A stretch of DNA of 64,000 nt from Pseudofabraea citricarpa. Taxonomy: Eukaryota > Ascomycota > Leotiomycetes > Helotiales > Dermateaceae. The notes under the pieces are model-generated. The model made no database searches. It had not been told where the DNA came from and saw only the letters and a program-made list of their open reading frames with translations. Positions 24,039 to 33,912 of this stretch are shown here, piece after piece. The translations under genes and the position numbers were made by a program. Where the stretch lies: contig JAPWGK010000005.1 of the NCBI GenBank assembly GCA_029641185.1, positions 930,001 through 994,000 on the forward strand. Direction: 5' to 3'. Position 1 is the stretch's first letter, and each line of letters starts with the position of its first letter.

Positions 24039-25396
24039 ATTAATATGATGATATGTCTTTGAATTTGATGTTAAAAAATTATGATGCTTCAAGCTTATGT
24101 GTGTATCTGGTTGTGGCCCGTGACGAGGTTCTCGAAATCTGTCATCTCTTAAATCATGACTCACTTCGTATTTGCGTTGATAAAAGTTACCAGTTTGCTG
24201 TTCTATGAATCGAGAACACAATTTCTTTCAAGACGGCATATGTGTTCTCATATCTACCTCTTTAAGATATCTGTACCCAATTAACGCAGGATTCTCAGAT
24301 AGTTGGCTTTTTTTGCCAAGCAGGCAGACGACTGACTCTTTGCGCCAACGAAGCGAGCCACTAAATATAGCCTTGTTGGGGTCAGTAAACCAAGACTTAT
24401 AGCTACTCACAAGTTGATTTGCTTGTCGCTGAATAGATCAAATAGCTAAGTAATGAATTTAACTTTTGATAGCACCATACTTGGTATACATATTACTAAT
24501 GTCTTAGAAAACTATTAAAACCAATTTTGCGTGTGAATCGCTATTGTCAGTGGCTGAATCAGCTAAGGGAACCAGGCCAGATTTCGTATTCGCGATCATT
24601 ATTTTCATGATGCTAATAAGAGATAAAGATAAAAAGCCGTAAGTTGCTATCATATTAAGTTGTCATTTATACCTGCGTATTATTTAGTGCCAAAATGAGC
24701 GGGAAGTAGTTTCATTTTCTTCGCTCTTCAGTCGTGCATTCTCTGCTGGTCATTTTCATCATCGCTACCATAAATTCGTATAAATCTTGTATATATGAGT
24801 CCACCAAAGAAAATGCCGACGACAAATATCCAAAGAGAGTCTCTGGGAACTATTCTTATATCTATCAGATATCGCTGCAAGTCAAAAAAGCACATACTGG
24901 CCAATGGATTCTAGGATAGCTATATTTTCAGCGGTCTCAAATAAATTCCGGCCATAAATAGCTGGAAAGTTAATACCAATGTCAAATAAATTCAGGACAT
25001 ATAATACCAGTTTCAAATGTGTGTTTTAAGAGTTGAGAAAGCTACCCGACTACTAATAGGACGTGCAATAAATCAAGATTCTCTATCCACCTTCCCGGCA
25101 TAGAAAGAGTACAAGTAAAATAGGGGAAAGTTTTAAGATAAGGGCTGCCTAATCTTGGCCCGGAAAGTCCTTGGAAACTTGGCGGCCATCTGTTTTTGTA
25201 CCCTCCGTTTAGTGTCTACACACATATTCTGACAAATTCTGAAGAAGAGACACCGATAGATCATATTCTGGACCCGATTGATCAGAGGGGATATGAATTT
25301 GACACCGCAGATCTTTGTGGACTTGCTATAGTAGTATAGCTGGTCAGTAGACCAGTGGAAATGGGAGCGTAGATAATTTTAGAAGTGACGTACAAT
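24039..25396. other. AT-rich gene-free region
   Basis: About 1.36 kb with no supported gene. It is visibly AT-rich, and an imperfect repeat containing TCAAATAAATTC occurs twice around 24937 and 24978. The left part should hold the Hsp70-like gene promoter, and the right end is the 3' flank of the precursor peptide gene. Confidence 0.45.
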
Positions 25397-25655
25397 TTAC
25401 TCTCCATCGGTGATGTAGGTGTAACCAACTTCCCGCGGACCGCGCTTCTTTTCTGCAGTTGGATAGGTATATCCAACCTCTCTTTTGCCGTTCAGGTCGC
25501 GTTTCTCCTCAGTAGTCGAGTAGGTATAGCCAACCTCTCTTTTGGCATCTCCGTCACGCTTCTCTTCTATAATCGGATAGGTATATCCCACTTCTCGCTC
25601 TGCAAGGTTTGAATCACGCTTCTCTTCGAAAGTCGTGTAGCTGCAATCAACTTCT
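25397..25655 (-). repeat. Five tandem repeats encoding the core peptides
   Basis: Tandem units of about 50-57 bp inside the precursor gene. In protein terms the units start at residues 27, 47, 66, 85 and 101. The EVGYTY block and the EEKR block are the constant parts, while three residues after the core (PII, STT, PTA, ITD) and the 4-6 residue spacer (for example DGDA, DLNG) vary. The last unit is truncated after the core. Confidence 0.85.
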
Positions 25656-25732
25656 CTCTTAGCCTTGTTTGTAGGAGCAGCGCCAACAGCTATTGCGACC
25701 GCAAGGACAACCAAACTTTTGACTAAACGCAT
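25397..25732 (-). CDS. Secreted repeat precursor peptide with KR sites; candidate dikaritin-type RiPP precursor
   Basis: A 111-residue protein. Residues 1-19 are a clear signal peptide (MRLVKSLVVLAVAIAVGAA). Residues 26-111 are five tandem repeats of about 19 residues. Four contain an invariant EVGYTY; the first is a variant, EVDCSY. Repeats are bounded by dibasic KR (or ER/PR) and carry EEKR or EKKR after the core, so Kex2-type cleavage would release short Tyr-rich peptides. The architecture matches the UstA/PhomA/AprA class of fungal RiPP precursors, where each repeat yields one core peptide. Codons of the core vary synonymously (Gly as GGT, GGA and GGC; Tyr as TAC and TAT), so the peptide sequence is what is conserved. 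The frame is intronless and ends at TAA 25397-25399. Neighbouring UstYa-like and tyrosinase genes support the call. An alternative is a repeat-containing secreted effector or hydrophobin-like peptide. Confidence 0.8.
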   Translation of the reverse strand: MRLVKSLVVLAVAIAVGAAPTNKAKREVDCSYTTFEEKRDSNLAEREVGYTYPIIEEKRDGDAKREVGYTYSTTEEKRDLNGKREVGYTYPTAEKKRGPREVGYTYITDGE

Positions 25733-27025
25733 GATAGTGATGTTGATGAGAAAATTAATGAACTAAAGTCTGTATACCGGACAGATCTGATTGTAGATGT
25801 CAACTCAGATAAAGTCAGATGTCTCTTTTAAAGGAAGTTAACTTGCACCTCGGCTCGCTTCTTGTTAGAGCCACTGCCCTTCTTCCCCCGCACTCGCACT
25901 GCATAAAATCCTTCTCTGGAAAGCGTCTCGCTCAACACGCCGTGAAGGCGGCCCGCAACAACCCAAGAGCAATAAGCGGCATGCTCGTTCATAGATTCCA
26001 TGACGTACAACTTCGGGAGGAGTGCTGTCATTGATACGCTATGAACCAAGAATGAAGCGAGGAATTAATTTGGGTAGAAGCTTTATAGGCCAGAAAGTTT
26101 GTTTGGCGTTGTGGACTACAATTATATTACATAGTGATGAACAATTTACGTTCTCTAAAACTTCGAGTTCAAGTAACAGTTTTTCAAACCCTACCGGAAT
26201 TATACACCCAATATTTTTGAAACAAACACCCTTTCCTATAAATTTCCAGTCCGAAGTTGGAAAGCCGGAAATTGATTTTGAATTTCCTCAATACACCACC
26301 AACGGGTCGACAAATTTCTGCACCAAGTAATGACGCAGGGATGCATAATCACCTCATATTTTGCATTTCATCCTACATTTCATTGCCTTCTCGCGTGCCG
26401 CCCTCTGGTCTGCACAGCTGCGGTGACAAGATGCAAGGTGCAAGGTGCCGACTTTAAGCGAAGCGCGTGTCGCCCTGGCAAGATTAAGCGATGTGTACCT
26501 ATAGGGATTTGGTAAACCACTAGCCACTTATCCCTCACTTTTATTCCTTGTTTTACACAGATTGTAGATCCTAATATCTAGTGTCACTTTTATGTAAATT
26601 CAAATTTCAAAATTTCATCAGCCCTCATCTGCTTTGACTTTTAAAATCCAATCTTGAATCCCCACTTCTGACTGCTTCAAAGGTTGGTATTATTGTTGTC
26701 TGTCTGAGGAGGAAATACCTAGTTTAAAGTATTTACATATATATCAAATTTGAAACGATCGAATTCAAAGCTCTTGGCGTGATGTTCTTTCCTCGACTAA
26801 ATAATCATTATGATCACACCTAGATACTTGCCATGCTGGTGTCAAAAAGAAATTACCAAAATGAATTTACTGACACCATGACATTTTGGGTACTTATCGG
26901 AGAAGAGAAGGAAGCTGGAATTTTCAAGTACAATGCCCTACATTATTCAGAATACATGTGTTACATCAAAATTTTAATTTGGCCTGTTACCCGTAACATC
27001 TTGCTACTGATTTAATTTTCTACCC
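25733..27025. other. Intergenic region, precursor promoter side
   Basis: About 1.3 kb between the precursor start and the UstYa-like gene's 3' end. It should contain the precursor promoter. Small frames on both strands (for example 25828-26049, minus) have no recognisable features. Much of 26050-26900 is AT-rich. Confidence 0.45.
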
Positions 27026-27802
27026 TCATATCGCGTATAACCCACAGCTCGGAAACTGTCTCACCAACCCAGTGTTTATAAGCTCAAATGGCCTGTCCTT
27101 CCAATCGATCAACACTCGCTCGCAATCTATCGTATGTCCATATGCCGCAAGGTAGCCGTCAACTGCGGCCAACCCGAGGGGAGATATAAGTGCCCTGTGC
27201 ATCTTTCTCCATTGTAAGGTGCAGTGGCGCATGTGGTACTCATGGCTGACATAGAGGAGTTGGTATTCGCCTGAACTGGCATCATCTATGGATATAGGTA
27301 TCGTCTTATTCTTATCGAGATAGAAATCCCATTGATGGAGCCCAATAAATTCGTTAATTAGGTCCTCGTCAAAGCATTGATCAGGTAGCCAGAGAAAGCT
27401 GATCACATCGAAGCGACAGCCGCGGGCTCGTGCCTCGGCTGCACTATCGCCGCAAGGTTTTCGAAATGCGATCAGGTTAGACGACGACGACGAGGTAGAT
27501 TTCCTTGAAGCTGTGTGGGGGAGGAAGTAGAAAATGCTGACTAAAGTGGCACACAGGAGGAGTACGATAGCTAGAGCTGGTATCGTGAACCTTGAATAAA
27601 GGATGGCACTGTAGCGGTCGAGAACTCTAGACCGTGTCTGTCTCACGGCAGATGAGGATAAAAGTCCTTCATCTTCAACTATGTCTGATGAACTTCTTTG
27701 GGAGTCTCCATCCCCTCTTGCATCGTCCCGAGAAGAGAAATATTTCTCTTGTTCTCGGGAATTGGGGTTAGATGGTGGGAGAATATCTATGATATGATTC
27801 AT
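27026..27802 (-). CDS. UstYa-like (DUF3328-related) single-pass membrane oxidase candidate
   Basis: A 258-residue, apparently intronless protein. It has a hydrophilic N-terminal tail, one membrane helix at about residues 72-95 (TIPALAIVLLLCATLVSIFYF) and a C-terminal domain. That domain has CGDSAAEARARGC (117-129), FLWLPDQC, then HEYHMRHCTLQWRKMHRA (187-204), which contains the HxxHC motif (HMRHC, 190-194), and later GHTIDC (222-227). HxxHC after a single TM is the signature of UstYa-type proteins, which oxidatively cyclise fungal RiPP cores in the ustiloxin and asperipin pathways. The usual second HxxHC is HTIDC here, so it belongs to a divergent subgroup. Lying between the repeat precursor and a tyrosinase, all on the minus strand, it is the likely macrocyclase of the cluster. 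The enzymatic role is inferred. Confidence 0.65.
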   Translation of the reverse strand: MNHIIDILPPSNPNSREQEKYFSSRDDARGDGDSQRSSSDIVEDEGLLSSSAVRQTRSRVLDRYSAILYSRFTIPALAIVLLLCATLVSIFYFLPHTASRKSTSSSSSNLIAFRKPCGDSAAEARARGCRFDVISFLWLPDQCFDEDLINEFIGLHQWDFYLDKNKTIPISIDDASSGEYQLLYVSHEYHMRHCTLQWRKMHRALISPLGLAAVDGYLAAYGHTIDCERVLIDWKDRPFELINTGLVRQFPSCGLYAI

Positions 27803-29495
27803 GACGAATGAGTGTTAGAAAAGGCATACGATCAAACTAATATAAGTGCACAGGTATAGTTAATTGTACCGAGAAAGACTGTGCCTAAGTACAAGAGCTG
27901 GAACAAACAAGCCCAGGATGACATCAGAGAAATAGCATCTTCAACTTCTCTTTGCACATCCAACGTTACCTGCCATTCCCATAATCATTGCGGTCTTTGG
28001 CACGCCTAACTCGCCTCAAGATATGACGTTAGGAGCTTAGTCTGCTTTTTTGCAGCGTGACGCTCGAAGTATTGTGGGGATGGTACCAAGATTCACCATG
28101 AGGTAATGAACAGTACGTCAGGGCCTAGGAGTGGTGCTCAGGGGCAGAGTTTAGGACAGGACCCACCCGATAGGTAGCGTAGATTGCTCCGGAATTGCCT
28201 AGACTACTACTTGTGGTGCTTACTGCTTTGGTGGGGACGTTATATAACGGCGTTGTGCACTTTCCGGCCCCAGCATACCCCGCCTTACAGCATTGTTAAA
28301 GCTGCACAAGAATCGTGTGCTATGCCGAGTTATTGCTGCTTACTTTATTAGGTTTGCTCCAGTAACCTATCACTCCATGCTCTATTGCAAGGATTATCTA
28401 CGGGTATGCTTGTCGCATGCAAGGCTGAGTAATACCAGTAATAATGTATGCAGATGCTCTAGCCACGCAACCCCGCTATCTCATCTTGTTCCACAGTGTT
28501 GTCATCATGCGAAAAGTATGCTGCAATCATGGTCAAGTACTGTTTTTCTTTCGGGGTTTTCCTATGCTGAAGGATCGTAACGATTGCTTTAAATGGAGCT
28601 CGGCTAATCTTACTGGCACCTTCTACTAACTGGTGTGTACCAACCTGAAGCTTGTGCGGTCAAATATCTTAGTTTTCGAAGATGTGTATTATATATCTCC
28701 GTAAAACCTCTGTTCCTTTTCGCTTGTGAATATGGAAGGACTATTTTGAGGAAATTACCGAGAGTATCAGAGTAGCCTAGTAAAGTCGAACCAAACCTCC
28801 GTGTATCATGCCATACCTTCACATGGGAAAATAAACAATTTCGGGAAATGCAATCTTGTCCGGACATATAGTGTACCAGAAATTTGAATATCTATCTTGC
28901 ATGGCACCTCGGTTACAGCAACTGCAGCAGATTTCATTGCGGTACTAAATCTAGATGCATGCATTCAAACCAGCTGGAAGGAAGATAGAAGGCATCGGTT
29001 AATCTTGACCCGCTTAATTTGTACTTCACACAGGGGCTTGGTATCTATTGTGGAATAAAAATCAAACGTGTAGTTGGCGTTATATGTGCTTGGTAGTATT
29101 TGGAGGCTCGGTCACTTGGTCTGGTGATGCTATAGTATACGTGGTTCGTATTGATTAACCATAGTTTTATGCTAGATATCACTGAAATATTAAAATGAAT
29201 TCATTTCGATCGATTGTAACTTTTTCTCTCTGGGCTATTGAATTACAGGGTTGGGAGTTTGAGAGCAAAAGGGCGATCAAATGATGTGCAGGCATTAATA
29301 CTTGCGATGGAAACTGTTAATTTATCTTGAATGAGATGAATGGATGTAAATGCTCATTTTGGGATTGAATTTCCAGATATGTTTTCTTCATGTTGCTAAA
29401 TGTACCCATGTTCAGTGAGATAAAATATATTCAGGACTCTTCTCGTGACTCGTGTTGCATTGCTCTCCAGCCAAAATTTGTAATCATTCGATCAC
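27803..29495. other. Gene-free region inside the peptide cluster
   Basis: About 1.7 kb without a supported gene. Frames such as 28293-28580 (plus) and 28610-28867 (minus) have no recognisable motifs; a second UstYa-like gene, usual in such clusters, was looked for and not found. The region from 29000 on is AT-rich. Confidence 0.45.
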
Positions 29496-30745
29496 TCAAT
29501 AGGTATAACATAGAAGTTCAGACTCGGTACTCATAACATGCCTGACAGCCAAGTCTGGCCCAAGCCCAAGCATTGGTAAAATATCATCTAGAGAGCTAGG
29601 CTCTTTGGACTCCCCCTCTTTAGGGCCATTATAAGCCATTGCTCCCTGAGGTGTATCTCTCTGCCACATCCACCACAATCGGTCTACTTGGGCATGGTGT
29701 AGTAGAAATACGGGATCTGAAGGAGTAAGTATCTAGCTAAATACCCAAAAGACAGCTCTACTCACCATTTGGTGCCTCAAAAAGCATAAAGTCGCCGCAG
29801 ATATTATTTGGTAAAGCATTGTGAGGCCCAACCTCCAGCGCCATAGAAAAATCAATGAACATTCTTTTTTCGAAAGCGCTCTCTATGGCACTTGGTGAAA
29901 AGTCTTCGCCTGCGAAGCGAGCTGGATAATCTTGTCTTCCAAACCCGCGCGAAAGACAGTGCGGTTTCGCCGTTTTATTATTCCAATAAACCTCGTAGCC
30001 CACCAAAGGTCCTTCTGCAACACAAGTACCCCAACGTATGCTTTCATCTCCCCCAGAAGTGCCGTCGCCACCGAAGCCAGTTTGAGGATCCCATATAGGC
30101 GATTTGGCTGGCTCTTCCCAGTCTAGGGTCCAATCCCAATATCTAAGCACTTTTATTAATCAGTGCATTCCATTATTTGTGAGTATCTCTTACGGTAAAC
30201 TTCCTTGATATCCACAAGAATTGCGGAGACTTTGTTCATATATATGAAGAAAATATCGATGCCATGGAAGAAATGGCGCCGCGTAGTGGGCTAGAACTTG
30301 TCAGCAAGATTTTAGTATCTTGACACACTCATAAATGTCACTCACTGATTTCCCCAGTGTGTTTGTGAACCCATGGAAAATCATCTGATAAGTGACCTTC
30401 ACCAGTGACCATTGACGGAAGCTCGTGCAAACACTTGATGGCAGATATGTATTCGGCCTTTTCGTCGTCGCTTAGCTGCCGCCATTCCTGCCGCCGTCTT
30501 GGCTCCAAACAGGGCGAGGAAGAAGTGGTCTTTGCTTTTTGATTTATCTTGCTATGAACGAGCAGACCAAGTGATGTTAAGATTAAGAAACCTACGACAG
30601 CTGATATTACAGTAGAAAACCACGATCTCCATCGTTCTGAAAACCTTACAACTCGATCATCTTCAACGTATGGGAGGTCGTGTTCGGCTTCGAACAACTT
30701 GACAGCAAAATATCGGGAGTGGGGACTTTTCCGTGTGAGCCACAT
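29496..30745 (-). CDS. Membrane-anchored tyrosinase-like copper oxidase (UstQ-like)
   Basis: Binuclear copper oxidase of the tyrosinase family, 364 residues. Exons 30346-30745, 30194-30290, 29766-30142 and 29496-29716 sum to an exact frame. One membrane helix lies at residues 42-63 (WFSTVISAVVGFLILTSLGLL). The domain begins CLEPRRRQEW, and CuA ligands are likely H127, H135 and H144 (THYAAPFLPWHRYF). PYWDWTLDWE follows. CuB has GPHNALP (H273) with Pro where HxxxH tyrosinases have the second His, then DPVFLLHHAQVDRLWWMWQ. From memory this GPHNxxP...GDF form is usual in fungal UstQ-like proteins. In ustiloxin biosynthesis UstQ takes part in oxidising the core peptide. Here the single TM and position next to the precursor and UstYa-like genes suggest luminal oxidation of the Tyr-rich core. 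Confidence 0.85.
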
Positions 30746-31686
30746 AGCAAATTAGTTTCTGAGTAGATTGGAGTTTCAGAATGAGAAATATCACTTGAAC
30801 AATAGCACTAAAGAACCATGAATGGGTTACCAAGAACGCAAGAATGCAGTTATGCAGAGTTGTACAGATATGGTATACGAGGGAATCCTGCCGCACAATA
30901 AGGGCGTGACGCTGGCACGTCGTCAGATCGTCTGATCTGAGAGTTTTCACACAAGCCGTCGTACTCGGAAACGTGTAGAAAATCAACGGGATTAAAGGAA
31001 GGTAGCTCTGACGATAGCCAAGGAGACAAGTAAGGTGGAACCTCGGAATGAGGGCGGCACCACATACCTTACATACCATGTCATTGGCTCACAAACCTTT
31101 GGTGCGTTCTCCCCCGTAGATATTTCGTTGAGATAATCATGTTTACCAATCTATCGGTTTGCATAAGCATAAGCATCGGATTCGGAACATGGACCTATCA
31201 TGGTCTGTAAGAAGTACCTAGGTCGGTAAGTTCGTCGCTGCCAAGGCGGGAGCTGGCGAGGGTGTTGCGAGCTTCGGCACTAGAATTCAAAGGCATCGTC
31301 ATGCGGCATTCGTAAGTGCTACAAAAACGCCTTGGTACTGCTTGAAGATCAGATAAACATGGTTCTCACTTGTGTCAGCACTATATAGGGAGTCCAATTA
31401 GCCTTATCCGTGCCGTTTGGACGCATATCCTTTATCCGTCTTATCTCACCATGATCTGCATGCATATCCCACTTCTACCCCTCTTAACTGTGCCATGAGA
31501 ATGCATAATCTTCCTCTATCGGTCTTATCTAGCTATTATCTAAGGCGTCAGAGTGCATATTTTCCCTTTGTCTATGGACAGCCAATGTACCCCTATGATA
31601 TTTGTTTCCAACCCCTCAGACAATGTAAACATTTCCACTACTTACTGAATTAAAATTTTCTCTGGGTATAATTGAACTTTAGTACT
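30746..31686. promoter_or_regulatory. Divergent promoter region between tyrosinase and regulator
   Basis: A 941-bp head-to-head intergenic region. No gene is supported in it. It is the natural place for binding sites of the adjacent Zn2Cys6 factor, which usually binds CGG-type triplets, but I identified no convincing site by eye. Confidence 0.45.
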
Positions 31687-33912
31687 ATGAGTCCTAGTAA
31701 GTATTGATGCAGTGCAGTAATCTAGTGACTATTTTGACCGACGGATTGTCTTCAGCTGGAGCGAGCTCCCAGCTAAGGAGCACAAAAGGCTGCTGGACCT
31801 GCAGACTGCGAAGAAAGAAGTGCGACGAAACCCACCCGGCGTGCTTGATATGCAATTCCCTCGAGCTTGAATGTCAAGGCTATGGCCCAAAACCATACTG
31901 GATGGACCGAGGCCCCCTTGAGCGAGATGAGGCCGAAAAAGTCAAAACTAGAATTCTCAGAAGGTCTCAGAAGCGACGTCGTCGTTCAGGATCGACTGGC
32001 TTCACAAAATCCGATCATAATGGAGGTCCAATATCGCAAATGGAATTCTGCGATTCGGTACATCCCACATTTCCAAGCAGCAACCTATTTACTCCGCCTT
32101 ATTCACCAAACTCGATAGCTTCTATGAATCTGGATTTTTTCCCACTGCCTGCTCCAATTGGGAGTTTTGAATCTTATACAGGCCTTGAAAAACCTGAAAA
32201 TTTTGATTTTTCGGGCTCTCCCTCTTCGATGGGCAGTTTTGGTATGATCTCCGAAATAGACAAATCAGAGTCATCAGAAGGTCTATTCGCGGAAAATATA
32301 TTACAAAATGCTGAAACCCAGTCCCGAGATCAAGAACAGCGCAACAATTTCGAGGATAGTTTTGGCATAAAACAGCATAGGCAACCAAACCTTCCACAGA
32401 TAGTGCCCTTTTCAACCAATACTTTGAAGGCACAAAGCATTTTCCAGGATTCGAACTTCTCGAACCCGACATCGATCGCGAGGAAAGAGTCCTCTGATGA
32501 TTGTGAAACCGGATACCATTTTCAGTGTTCGCCTCCCTCAAGCTTGCATAACTGCTCAGTGCATGACGAGGCACTTATAACATTCTATCTGGACCAATTG
32601 TATCTCCTCCGCTATCCTTATTGTGATATGGGGTCTGATAACACAAGAAACCGCGACTTCTTGCAACTTTTTCTCTTTCGCTCCTCAATTACTAAGAGAT
32701 CTATTATTGCTCTGAGCACGGCCCACCAAGTCTTCAAACAGAATCATACCATTCGATCAACAGATGAAATTTACGAAGACCATGTTCACGTCGCAAGGAA
32801 CCTCTTTTCATTGGCACATATGCCGATTGAAAACTTAACCCTTCTAGATGAGGCAGATAAGGCATTACGGGTGACAGAGATGGGCATATGCCTGCTGCAT
32901 CTTTTGCTTCTGGAGGTAAGTTGCCTTTTTGTTGGCTTTATCCCAGGGTTCATATAGGAACATAAACTGAATTTTGTGTCAAAACCAACAGTCTTTCCGT
33001 GGTATTATAGGAAACTTTGCGGCTATTTTAAGAAATGCTGCCCCTTACGTACAAGAATTGGCATACTTGACATCGCAAAACCGAGACGAAACACGTACGG
33101 TGGAATTTTCATCTGACAAACGTGTTTCTGAGATGTATTCTGAGGTATCAAAATCTTTATTACGATCTTTTGTGTGGCATGATATCCTCACAATAGTGTC
33201 TAGTACGCATGGGTTTCTTTCGCTGGATATAAGCCACCAGCTACTCTTGCAGAAGGACACACTTTTGATGGAACACTCTATAGGGTGTGAGAATTGGGTG
33301 CTTATAGCAATTTGCGAGACACATAACCTGCGACAGTGGAAAAGGGAAGCAGAAACGTCAAAAACATTAAGTGTTCTTGAACTTGCCAACCGTGGCAATG
33401 TGATAGAGCGTCGTCTTCAAGAAGGGCTAGAATATTTAAGAGAGGAGGGAAACCACTCACAGTCAGTAAAACCGGCGGAAGATACAAAACTTTCATCAAC
33501 CGTCGTGTTCCAAATGCTTTCAGTTGCCATTCAGAAGGATGTCACCAAGATCTTTGCACAGGCAGCTTTACTCTACCTGCACGTTGTGCTGTCCGGGCCG
33601 AATGCTCAGCTACCCGAAATCCGACGAATCGTCTCGCACACATTAAAGTTATTCCAAATACTAGGCAGAAGGATTCCACTGTTTAGAGTCTTGTGGTGGC
33701 CATTGTGTCTTGTGGCCTGTTTTGCCTCAGGCGATGAAATGCCCTCATTTGAGAAACTTATGACGGAAGTGTTGAGCTACGACAATATGTTAGGAATTGG
33801 TTCAAAGGCTATGCAGGTTGTGAAACAGTGCTGGAAGACACGACGAGATGGAAAGGATTGCGAGTGGGCCATGGCTATAGAGAGCCTAAGGGGCGACGTT
33901 TCAATCTGCTGA
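31687..33912 (+). CDS. Zn2Cys6 transcription factor, likely regulator of the peptide cluster
   Basis: Nuclear regulator of 696 residues. Exons 31687-31696 (10 nt), 31756-32915 and 32992-33912. I chose the start at 31687 because the tiny first exon encodes MSP and splices to TGASSQLRSTKGC, a common N-terminus for this class. An unspliced start at 31704 would add a non-homologous leader. The zinc cluster GCWTCRLRRKKCDETHPAC then LIC and LELEC gives C-x2-C-x6-C-x6-C-x2-C-x6-C, followed by QGYGPKPYWMD and a basic stretch RRSQKRRRRS (nuclear signal). A Ser/Asn-rich linker and a helical C-terminal fungal TF region (LYLLRYPYCDM, LLLLE) follow. It is divergent from the tyrosinase, fitting a pathway-specific regulator. 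Confidence 0.85.

Noticed and set aside
25828..26049. Small minus-strand frame next to the precursor, considered as a second peptide gene
   Set aside because: No signal peptide, no repeats and no dibasic pattern comparable with the precursor.
28293..28867. Frames between the UstYa-like gene and the tyrosinase, examined for a second UstYa-like gene
   Set aside because: No HxxHC motif, no membrane helix and no family resemblance.
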